A program made the position numbers and the translations under genes. A stretch of 5,287 bases of DNA from positions 1-5,287 of the forward strand of contig DMPQ01000310.1 in assembly GCA_003455945.1 (NCBI GenBank). The letters are read 5' to 3'. This stretch comes from Planctomycetaceae bacterium (GTDB lineage: Bacteria > Planctomycetota > Planctomycetia > Pirellulales > Pirellulaceae). Of this stretch, positions 1 to 5,287 are shown in pieces; within the stretch, counting starts at the first letter, position 1; every line of letters begins with the position of its first letter. Below the pieces are notes generated by a model. That model was not told where the DNA came from and made no database searches. It was given only the letters and a program-made list of their open reading frames with translations.

Positions 1-60
1 CCACGCCAAAGGGACGCGTCTGACGTGGGCCCACGCCAGGGGGACGCGTCTGACGTGACC
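1..60. repeat. Two tandem copies of a 30-bp palindrome-rich intergenic repeat
   Basis: Bases 1-30 and 31-60 are two head-to-tail copies of a 30-bp unit, matching at 26 of 30 positions. The differences are AA versus GG at unit positions 9-10 and GG versus AC at 28-29. Each copy contains the 8-bp perfect palindrome GACGCGTC (13-20 and 43-50) and opens with CCACGCC. In copy 1 the opening CCACG can pair with CGTGG at 24-28. The block lies downstream of the stop of cutA, which reads towards it. Because the unit is a multiple of three, it reads as a repeating ten-residue peptide in several frames; I take this as a by-product, since no gene can be supported here. More copies may lie left of the window edge. 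Function is unknown: a dispersed repeat, a protein-binding site or an mRNA 3'-end structure are all possible. Confidence 0.85.
24..35. other. 12-bp perfect palindrome across the repeat junction
   Basis: CGTGGGCCCACG reads the same on both strands and sits exactly across the boundary between the two 30-bp copies. It is formed by the end of copy 1 and the start of copy 2. The end of copy 2 (ACGTGACC) has lost the corresponding half, so a further copy to the right would not have recreated it. It could be a dyad binding site or a hairpin core in RNA reading through from cutA. No T-tract follows on either strand, so it is not a classical intrinsic terminator. Confidence 0.7.
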
Positions 61-84
61 TCGGGCGCGGAGAGCCGCTCGTCG

Positions 85-438
85 TTACCCGCAACTCCCC
101 TCGTCGCGAGACGTCTCGGCGCGCACCCAGTCGGCATAGTCGCGACCGACTTCGCTCGGACGGATCACGACGATTTCAGGGCAGACGTAGGGATGAGCCG
201 CACGAAGCATCTCGATCGCGTCGCGCAAGCGCGACTCGGTCGTCTTGCAGGTCAGCGGCCGCTCCTCGGAGCGTTCGAGCTTCCCCTCCCAGCGATAGCA
301 GCTGAGAATCGTAGCGCCGATCTGCGCACAGGCGACCGTGCGACTCTCGACCAGGCGCCGCGACGCTTCGTTCGCGCTCGCCTCGTCGGGAAAGGTCGAC
401 ATCAGGAGGACGATCGGATCGTCGGCGGGGACCGACAT
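85..438 (-). CDS. cutA: CutA family divalent-cation tolerance protein
   Basis: This 117-residue protein closely matches the small cytoplasmic CutA family, PII-like trimers of about 105-115 residues linked to divalent metal (copper) tolerance. Their exact biochemical role is still unsettled. Visible family marks, in order, are the first strand and turn PIVLLMSTFPDEASA (8-22), the helix leading to VACAQI (35-40, matching the usual 'AACVNI'), CYRWEGKLE (47-55, matching 'Y.W.GK'), the 'KT' strand CKTTESRL (64-71), HPYVCPEI (82-89) and YADWV (101-105). H82 lies in the HPY motif associated with metal binding in E. coli CutA. Five cysteines (37, 47, 64, 86, 116) seem many for so short a protein. The start is supported by family length and by GGAG nine bases upstream. 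An in-frame ATG at 552 would add 38 residues with no resemblance to CutA. The stop is TAA. Confidence 0.93.
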   Translation of the reverse strand: MSVPADDPIVLLMSTFPDEASANEASRRLVESRTVACAQIGATILSCYRWEGKLERSEERPLTCKTTESRLRDAIEMLRAAHPYVCPEIVVIRPSEVGRDYADWVRAETSRDEGSCG

Positions 439-447
439 GACGAGGAA

Positions 448-451
448 CTCC
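448..451 (-). promoter_or_regulatory. Ribosome binding site of cutA
   Basis: GGAG on the minus strand lies nine bases before the ATG at 436-438. It decides between this start and the in-frame ATG ending at 552. The chosen start gives the usual CutA length. Confidence 0.55.
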
Positions 452-572
452 GCAAGAGTCGGCTCGGGCCGGCCGGCGAATCGGACCGCAATCGTCGGGA
501 CCGACGAACCGATCGTCGAAACGCATCGTCGGGCCGCGTCTTCGAGACGCATCGTCGAGCGACATCCGCCGC

Positions 573-1937
573 TCAGAACGACAATCCGCCTCGCAGCATG
601 AAGCCGTCTTCGAGATTGATGTCGTCGGCGGTGTCGTAGCGATAGAGCAGTTCGCGCTTGAAGACGTACCCCGCCTCGAAGAAGCCTCGCTTGTCGCGGA
701 TCGTGGTCCAGTCGACGCCGACGAACAGCCGGATGTCGTTCAGGTCGACCTGATCGCTCGCGCCGCCGACTCGCTCGATCGTCCACGAACCGCCGCCGTA
801 TTCGGCGCCGACGTAGCCCCAGACGTCCGAGGTGGCGATCGCCGAGATCTTCTTGGCGATGCGCGGTCGCGGGAAGTAGATGTCGAGCGCGAGATCGGGG
901 GTCGGTTTCCAGAAGACGCCGCCGGCGGGGAGCAGCTTGATGCGGACGCGATCCAGATAGGTGACGCCGAGCTTGAACGCCAGGTTCGGCGTCAGACGAA
1001 AGCGTCCGAGTCCGGTTCCCTGGAACATCAGCGAGTTCATGTTGATCGTGTTGAAGTCGGTGAACAGACCCATGCGGAAGTTCACTTCGCCGCCGAACGG
1101 GTTTTCGGGGGCGGTCATCCAGTCGAGATCGACATAGGCGCTGTAGGCTCGCGCCGGGAGATCGGACGCGATGGCTGGGGGCGAGGGGCCGTCCCAGAAA
1201 TGGAACATGAAGCCGGGCGAGACGCGGAGCGGCTGGCCGCTCGCGAGGAAATCGGGGTAGTTCATCGTCACGCCGAGCTGCGTGTCGTTGATCTCGACGT
1301 TGTTTCCTTCTCCGCCCGGGATCCAGGTGTGGATCAGACGCAGGTCCTGCACGACCTTGAAGTACGGCCCCGTCTCGAAATCGGCGAACGCATTGGCCGG
1401 CCAGTTGCCGACGTTCGGTCGCCAGTTCGGAAAGAGCGACGGCGGCGAGTTCGGCAGTCCGGGATACGGATTGCCGTAGGCGGGACCGGTCAGCAGCGGC
1501 TGAGCGTTCGGAGCCGGGTAGAGCCCCGGGCTGACTCCCGGAAAGCCGGTCGAAGGAGGCGGCGCGAGAATCCCGCCGCCGACCGGTGCCGAGAACGGAT
1601 CGAACCCTTGAGGAGCGAAGACCGGAGCGCCGGTGCCGATCGGAGCTCCGGGAGCGAACGGGAGCGATCCCGGAGGGGCTCCGGCCGGCGCGAGCGGCTG
1701 TTGCGGGAACGCGACGGTCGGCGCCGACAGACTCGCTCCCGGCGACGGCGTCATCAGCGCGTTGCCGGCCGGGATCGAACCGCTCGGCGATGGGACGGCA
1801 TTGGTCGTCGGCAGCGGACCGCCGTCGGTCGAGCCGAAGCGGGGACGCTGAGCCGACGCGGGCGCAGCGACGATCGCCAGCAGGATCAGAGCTCCTGCCC
1901 AGCGACCGATCTGCCGGCATTCCCGTCCGTCGAGCAT
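573..1937 (-). CDS. Secreted Pro/Gly-rich protein with C-terminal outer-membrane beta-barrel-like domain
   Basis: The 454-residue product starts with a clear Sec signal peptide: charged residues up to R12, hydrophobic core 14-25, then APASA and cleavage before Q30. Residues 31 to about 180 form a low-complexity Pro/Gly/Ala/Ser-rich stretch that is probably disordered. Residues about 185-454 are rich in aromatics with alternating polar and hydrophobic segments separated by short Gly/Asp/Asn turns, for example PGFMFHFWDG, AYSAYVDLDW, DIRLFVGVDW and FFEAGYVFKREL. The chain ends in LRGGLSF, and a terminal Phe is the usual last residue of outer-membrane barrels. This resembles the barrel proteins seen in many planctomycetes, perhaps DUF6268-like, but I do not recognise a named family and cannot give a substrate. 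The start at 1937 is chosen for its signal peptide; an in-frame ATG at 2057 would put 40 Arg-rich residues in front of it. There is no good Shine-Dalgarno site. cutA follows on the same strand after 134 bp. Confidence 0.8.
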   Translation of the reverse strand: MLDGRECRQIGRWAGALILLAIVAAPASAQRPRFGSTDGGPLPTTNAVPSPSGSIPAGNALMTPSPGASLSAPTVAFPQQPLAPAGAPPGSLPFAPGAPIGTGAPVFAPQGFDPFSAPVGGGILAPPPSTGFPGVSPGLYPAPNAQPLLTGPAYGNPYPGLPNSPPSLFPNWRPNVGNWPANAFADFETGPYFKVVQDLRLIHTWIPGGEGNNVEINDTQLGVTMNYPDFLASGQPLRVSPGFMFHFWDGPSPPAIASDLPARAYSAYVDLDWMTAPENPFGGEVNFRMGLFTDFNTINMNSLMFQGTGLGRFRLTPNLAFKLGVTYLDRVRIKLLPAGGVFWKPTPDLALDIYFPRPRIAKKISAIATSDVWGYVGAEYGGGSWTIERVGGASDQVDLNDIRLFVGVDWTTIRDKRGFFEAGYVFKRELLYRYDTADDINLEDGFMLRGGLSF

Positions 1938-2011
1938 CGCAAGGGGTCCGCGAGTCAAGTGATCCGAGTCGTCCGGTCGATACCGACCGATTCGCTCCGA
2001 CCGCGACGAGG

Positions 2012-2041
2012 GGAATAGCAGATCGCGGCGCCGCCGGTCAA
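2012..2041 (-). promoter_or_regulatory. Possible sigma70-type promoter for the barrel gene and perhaps cutA
   Basis: Read on the minus strand, TTGACC (2036-2041, five of six matches to the -35 consensus) is followed after 18 bases by TATTCC (2012-2017, three of six). A TG one base before the latter makes it an extended -10. Transcription would start near 2005, giving a leader of roughly 70 bases before the ATG at 1937. The position fits the chosen start. The poor last half of the -10 and GC-rich surroundings keep this tentative. Confidence 0.33.
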
Positions 2042-2220
2042 CGCGGAAATCGATCATCGCCGTGCGCTGCGCGGCGGCGATGGCTGCGGCGAAGGCGATG
2101 GCGAGCGACCGGACACGGGGACGAACGACCAAGCGAACCTCGCGCCACTCGAGGGCAACAGGTCGAGGGGGAGGCATCGCTTCGAATGCTCCCGCAGTTC
2201 TCTCTCGCCCCCGCAGCGCT

Positions 2221-2239
2221 CTCTCGGCCCCCCCGAGAG
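2221..2239. other. Perfect 7-bp inverted repeat with a five-C loop
   Basis: CTCTCGG (2221-2227) pairs exactly with CCGAGAG (2233-2239) around a CCCCC loop. It lies 180 bases before the plus-strand start and 284 before the minus-strand start. A related stretch, CTCTCTCGCCCCC, lies just to its left near 2200. No T-run follows on either strand, so it is not an intrinsic terminator. It could be a binding dyad or leader hairpin, but no regulator can be named. Confidence 0.5.
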
Positions 2240-2370
2240 TCTTCTCTGATCGCTTGGCGTTTCGCCATCGCCTATCATCGTCGATGCGCGTTCGCGGGCC
2301 TCGCCAAGATCAAGCCGCCAGGGTCGAGCCATTCGGGTCGACCGGGGGCGTCGGACGCGACCCGCCACCT

Positions 2371-2399
2371 TGCATTCTCCGCCCCACTGCATTCCCCGC
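2371..2399 (+). repeat. 12-bp direct repeat just upstream of the large gene
   Basis: TGCATTCTCCGC (2371-2382) and TGCATTCCCCGC (2388-2399) match at 11 of 12 positions and are offset by 17 bases. The second copy ends 19 bases before the ATG at 2419, next to the ribosome binding site. Two sites 17 bp apart could be a paired operator, but chance duplication cannot be excluded. Confidence 0.45.
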
Positions 2400-2404
2400 T
2401 GCTC

Positions 2405-2408
2405 GGAG
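2405..2408 (+). promoter_or_regulatory. Ribosome binding site of the large plus-strand gene
   Basis: GGAG lies ten bases before the ATG at 2419. It supports this start, which also gives a complete signal peptide. Confidence 0.5.
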
Positions 2409-2418
2409 ACGACTTCTC

Positions 2419-5287
2419 ATGCTCGCTCGTTACTTGCGCTCGTCGCTCGCCGTTCGCCGGCGCGGCGCTGCCGCCGTCGTCGCGGCCTGCCTCTCCTGCG
2501 GCCTCGCCCCTTCGCTCTCGGCTCACGAACCGGAGCGGACGGTCGATCGGTTCGAGCGGCAGGAGCTGACCGGCGTCTATTACTCGGAAGGGATCAATGC
2601 AGGCGATCTGAACGGCGACGACATTGCCGACATCGTCTACGGGCCGCACTGGTACGAAGGCCCCTCCTACACCGAAGCGCGCGAGATCTATCCGGCCAAG
2701 CCGCAGAACCTGGAAGGGTACTCGGATCACTTCTTCCACTGGGTCCACGACTTCGACGCCGACGGCCGAAACGACGTGCTGATCGTCGGCTTCCCGGGGA
2801 CGCCCTCGTTCGTCTATCGCAATCCGGGCCCGGACGGCTGGTCAGCGGCGTGGCCGAAGTTCCAGGTCATCGACTCGGTCGGTAACGAATCGCCTCAGTT
2901 CGTCGATCTGGTCGGCGATGCGACACCGGAGCTCGTCTTCACGCATCATGGCCGCTACGCCTACGCGAGCTTTGAACCGGGGCAGGGGCTCGAAGGCTGG
3001 AAGATCCAGCCGATCTCGGAAGCGAACGCCCATCCGCAGTTCGGACACGGCCTGGGAGTCGGTGATGTCGACGGAGACGGGCGGCAGGATGTCCTGTGCA
3101 AGGACGGCTGGTTCCGTCAGCCCGAAGAGCTCGGCGGGCCGTGGCCCTTCACCGCCGTGCCGCTGGGCGACTACGGCGGAGCCGACATGTACGTCGATGA
3201 CGTCGACGGCGACGGCGACGGCGACATCATCACGAGTCTCGCGGCGCACGACTTCGGTCTCGCCTGGTTCGAACAGCAGGTCGACGGCGAGCAGGTGACG
3301 TGGGTCAAGCATCTGATCATGGGGGCGACGCCCGAAGAGAATCGCTACGGCGTCGTCTTTTCGGAGCTGCATTCGGTCGCGCTCGCCGACATCGACGGAG
3401 ACGGCCTGCGCGACATCGTCACGGGGAAGACGTACTGGTCGCATCATCGGCAGAGTCCGATGTGGGATGCCGGAGCGGTCGTCTATTGGTTCCGCCACGT
3501 GATCGGCCCCGACGGCGCGGTCGACTGGATTCCGATCAAGGCGGAAGGGGATTCGGGGATCGGTCGTCAGTTGGTGGCGAAGGACATCGACGGCGACGGC
3601 CTGGACGATCTGCTCGTCGGCGGCATGAAGGGAGCGAGCGTGCTGCGGCACGTCCGCGACACGGTCGACGAGGTGACCTATCACGCGATGATGCCTCGTC
3701 CGCGCCGCGAGCTGGCGGACGGGCTGACTCCGGAACAGGCGGTCGCGGCGATCGACGTTCCCGACGGTTTCCGGGTAACGCTGGCGGCGGCCGAGCCGCA
3801 GGTGCATCAGCCGATCGCGCTGACGATCGACGGCCGAGGGAGGCTCTGGATCGCCGAGGCGCACACCTATCCGATCCGGGCTCCGGAAGGTGAAGGCAAG
3901 GACCGGATCATCATCCTCGAGGACCAGGACCGAGACGGCTCGTTCGAGCACCGGAAGGTCTTCATGGAGGGGCTGAATCTTGTCAGCGGTCTGGAAGTCG
4001 GCTACGGCGGCGTCTGGATCGGCGCGGCGCCGTACCTGCTGTTCGTCCCCGATGCGAACGGCGACGATCGCCCGGACGGCCCGGCGGTCACGCTGCTGGA
4101 CGGTTTCGGTTGGCACGACACGCACGAGACGCTCAACGGATTCGTCTGGGGTCCCGACGGTTGGCTGTACGGCTGCCACGGCGTCTTTACCCATTCGAAG
4201 GTCGGCAAGCCGGGAACTCCCGACGCGCAGCGCGAGCCGCTCAATGCGGGCGTCTGGCGTTACCATCCGCTGGAGCATCGCTTCGAGGTCTTCGCGTGGG
4301 GGACGAGCAATCCGTGGGGAGTCGACTTCAACGACGTCGGTGACGCCTTCATCACGGCGTGCGTCATCCCGCACCTGTATCACGTGATTCCGGGAGCCCG
4401 GTATCAGCGTCAGGCAGGTCAGCACTTCGGCCCGTATGTCTTCGACGACATCAAGACGATCGCCGATCACGCGCACTACGTCGGCAACATCGCCGACCAT
4501 GCATGGTGGGGACACGAACCGACGGCGCCGACCGATACGCTGGCGGCCGGCGGGGGACACGCTCACTGCGGTGCCCTGATCTATCTGGGAGACAACTGGC
4601 CCGATTCGTACCGGAACCGGATCTACTTCAACAACGTGCACGGCAATCGAGTCAACTGCGACGTGCTCGAGCCGAACGGATCGGGTTACGTCGGACGCCA
4701 TGCTCAGGATCTGCTGATCGCCAACGATCGCTGGTTCCGCGGGATCAATCTGCGGACCGGACCGGACGGGACCGTCTTTCTGATCGACTGGTACGATCCG
4801 AATGCCTGTCATCGGACCAATCCGGAGATCTGGGATCGGACCAACGGTCGCGTCTACGAGATCGCCTACGGCGACGTCGAGCGTCGGTCGGTCGATCTCG
4901 AACGCGAGACCGATCTCGAATTGGCGAAGCTCCAGGAGGCGACGAACGACTGGTACTCGCGGATCGCGCGACGGATTTTGGCTCACCGCGCTTCGCAGCG
5001 CAAGCTGGACGCTTCGGCGGTCGTGCATCTGAAGCAGTTGGTCGATCAGTCGGACGAGGTGACGCATCGCCTGCGCGGACTCTGGACGCTGGAAGCGTGC
5101 GATCTGCTGGACGACGAGCGACTGGCGCAGCTCTGCACCGACGGCGACCCCCGCCTGCGCCGCTGGGGAATCCGACTGAGCGTCAATCGTTCGGTGAGCA
5201 CCGCGGCGGTCGACGCCTGGTCGAGTCAGGCGCCGAGCGAAGACGAACCGTCGGCGCGACTCGAAATGGCTGCGGCGCTGCAGCGAG
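2419..5287 (+). CDS. Exported PVC-type 'membrane-bound dehydrogenase' with N-terminal VCBS/FG-GAP propeller and HEAT-like repeats (3' end outside window)
   Basis: The frame is open for 956 codons and runs off the right edge. Residues 1-35 are a signal peptide: Arg-rich start, hydrophobic core 16-33, likely cleavage after SLSA. VAAC (21-24) also matches a lipobox, so a lipoprotein is possible. Seven Asp-rich calcium-loop motifs of the FG-GAP/VCBS type follow at 63-71, 111-119, 163-171 (degenerate), 216-224, 261-269, 324-332 and 389-397, consistent with a seven-bladed propeller. Residues about 445-815 match the planctomycete/verrucomicrobial dehydrogenase-type propeller (TIGR02604-like, related to PQQ or sorbosone dehydrogenases): VPDGFRVTLAA, GRLWIAEAHTYP, GWHDTHETLNG, WGPDGWLYGCHG, GTSNPWGVDFND, GGGHAHCGALIY, FLIDWYDPNACH. 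From about 835 helical HEAT-like repeats begin (NDWYSRIARRILAHRA). Full-length relatives usually end in a CxxCH heme-binding cytochrome c domain; no CxxCH is visible here. Substrate unknown; action in the periplasm or at the membrane is inferred from the signal peptide. Confidence 0.88.
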   Translation, partial: MLARYLRSSLAVRRRGAAAVVAACLSCGLAPSLSAHEPERTVDRFERQELTGVYYSEGINAGDLNGDDIADIVYGPHWYEGPSYTEAREIYPAKPQNLEGYSDHFFHWVHDFDADGRNDVLIVGFPGTPSFVYRNPGPDGWSAAWPKFQVIDSVGNESPQFVDLVGDATPELVFTHHGRYAYASFEPGQGLEGWKIQPISEANAHPQFGHGLGVGDVDGDGRQDVLCKDGWFRQPEELGGPWPFTAVPLGDYGGADMYVDDVDGDGDGDIITSLAAHDFGLAWFEQQVDGEQVTWVKHLIMGATPEENRYGVVFSELHSVALADIDGDGLRDIVTGKTYWSHHRQSPMWDAGAVVYWFRHVIGPDGAVDWIPIKAEGDSGIGRQLVAKDIDGDGLDDLLVGGMKGASVLRHVRDTVDEVTYHAMMPRPRRELADGLTPEQAVAAIDVPDGFRVTLAAAEPQVHQPIALTIDGRGRLWIAEAHTYPIRAPEGEGKDRIIILEDQDRDGSFEHRKVFMEGLNLVSGLEVGYGGVWIGAAPYLLFVPDANGDDRPDGPAVTLLDGFGWHDTHETLNGFVWGPDGWLYGCHGVFTHSKVGKPGTPDAQREPLNAGVWRYHPLEHRFEVFAWGTSNPWGVDFNDVGDAFITACVIPHLYHVIPGARYQRQAGQHFGPYVFDDIKTIADHAHYVGNIADHAWWGHEPTAPTDTLAAGGGHAHCGALIYLGDNWPDSYRNRIYFNNVHGNRVNCDVLEPNGSGYVGRHAQDLLIANDRWFRGINLRTGPDGTVFLIDWYDPNACHRTNPEIWDRTNGRVYEIAYGDVERRSVDLERETDLELAKLQEATNDWYSRIARRILAHRASQRKLDASAVVHLKQLVDQSDEVTHRLRGLWTLEACDLLDDERLAQLCTDGDPRLRRWGIRLSVNRSVSTAAVDAWSSQAPSEDEPSARLEMAAALQR

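Larger units (their letters stand above)
1938..2418. other. Divergent intergenic region (481 bp) with no supported gene
   Basis: This gap separates the starts of the minus-strand barrel gene and the plus-strand dehydrogenase-like gene, so both promoters should lie here. Short open frames on both strands give Arg/Ser/Pro-rich translations with no recognisable motif and look like chance frames in GC-rich DNA. What can be seen is a sigma70-like promoter reading left (2012-2041), a C-loop hairpin (2221-2239), the small hairpin GGCG-TTT-CGCC (2256-2266), the 11-bp dyad CATCG-T-CGATG (2276-2286), a GGGTCGA pair (2321 and 2335) and a 12-bp direct repeat (2371-2399). I find no tRNA-like or riboswitch-like fold by eye. 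Confidence 0.65.

Noticed and set aside
1..60. Start of a CRISPR array
   Set aside because: The two 30-bp units abut directly with no spacer between them, so this is a tandem repeat.
1..84. Intrinsic terminator for cutA
   Set aside because: Dyads are present but neither strand shows a T-tract after them. A factor-dependent end cannot be judged from sequence.
436..552. Longer CutA form starting at the ATG ending at 552
   Set aside because: The extra 38 residues have no match to the family, the product would exceed the usual CutA length, and the inner ATG has the better ribosome binding site.
25..639. A 204-codon plus-strand open frame across the repeat and cutA
   Set aside because: It is antisense to cutA, begins inside the 30-bp repeat and has an Arg/Asp-rich translation with no motif.
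85..1920. A 611-codon minus-strand open frame that would fuse cutA to a long upstream extension
   Set aside because: Only the last 117 codons look like CutA. The upstream part is the barrel gene read out of frame, rich in Arg and Ser, and cutA has its own start and GGAG.
2254..2278. Plus-strand promoter made of TTGGCG and TATCAT
   Set aside because: TATCAT is a fair -10 element, but the spacing to TTGGCG is only 14 bases or fewer and no -35 element lies at 16-18 bases.
2038..2392. Minus-strand open frames of 76 and 112 codons in the intergenic region
   Set aside because: Arg/Ser/Pro-rich translations without motifs, poor start contexts, and overlapping alternatives suggest chance frames.
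1200..2569. Overlapping plus-strand open frames of 272 and 327 codons
   Set aside because: They run antisense to the barrel gene, through the promoter gap and partly into the large gene out of frame. Their Arg/Ser-rich composition is typical of shadow frames.
2842..5067. A 741-codon open frame on the minus strand
   Set aside because: It lies wholly antisense to the large plus-strand gene, which has a signal peptide, VCBS motifs and recognised family motifs. The antisense translation is an Asp/Arg/Val-rich string without domains, as expected opposite G/C-ending codons.

Overview
The window looks like ordinary chromosomal DNA from a GC-rich planctomycete (Planctomycetota, PVC superphylum). The main reason is the partial gene on the right. 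It joins an FG-GAP/VCBS propeller to the 'membrane-bound dehydrogenase' propeller and HEAT-like repeats, an arrangement expanded in Rhodopirellula, Gimesia and their relatives. A Pro/Gly-rich outer-membrane barrel protein, weak or absent Shine-Dalgarno sites and strong G/C at third codon positions fit this. The assignment rests on reading the sequence; no search was run.

Layout. Bases 1-60 hold two tandem copies of a 30-bp palindrome-rich repeat that may continue to the left. On the minus strand, cutA (85-438) lies downstream of a 454-residue secreted, probable outer-membrane beta-barrel protein (573-1937). The two are 134 bp apart and may be co-transcribed. Bases 1938-2418 are a 481-bp divergent intergenic region with a plausible minus-strand promoter, a perfect 7-bp hairpin with an all-C loop, and a short direct repeat just before the plus-strand gene. 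From 2419 to the right edge the plus strand carries one very large exported protein, open for 956 codons and cut off by the window end.

How they fit together. Two of the three genes encode envelope proteins: one probably in the outer membrane, the other probably periplasmic or membrane-attached and linked to redox or sugar oxidation. CutA is a cytoplasmic housekeeping trimer. Nothing shows that the three form one pathway; the divergent arrangement suggests independent control.

I see no CRISPR array, transposase, tRNA, rRNA, toxin-antitoxin pair or phage gene, and no evidence of a new multi-gene system. The parts most worth a second look are the repeat at the left edge and the architecture of the large partial protein.
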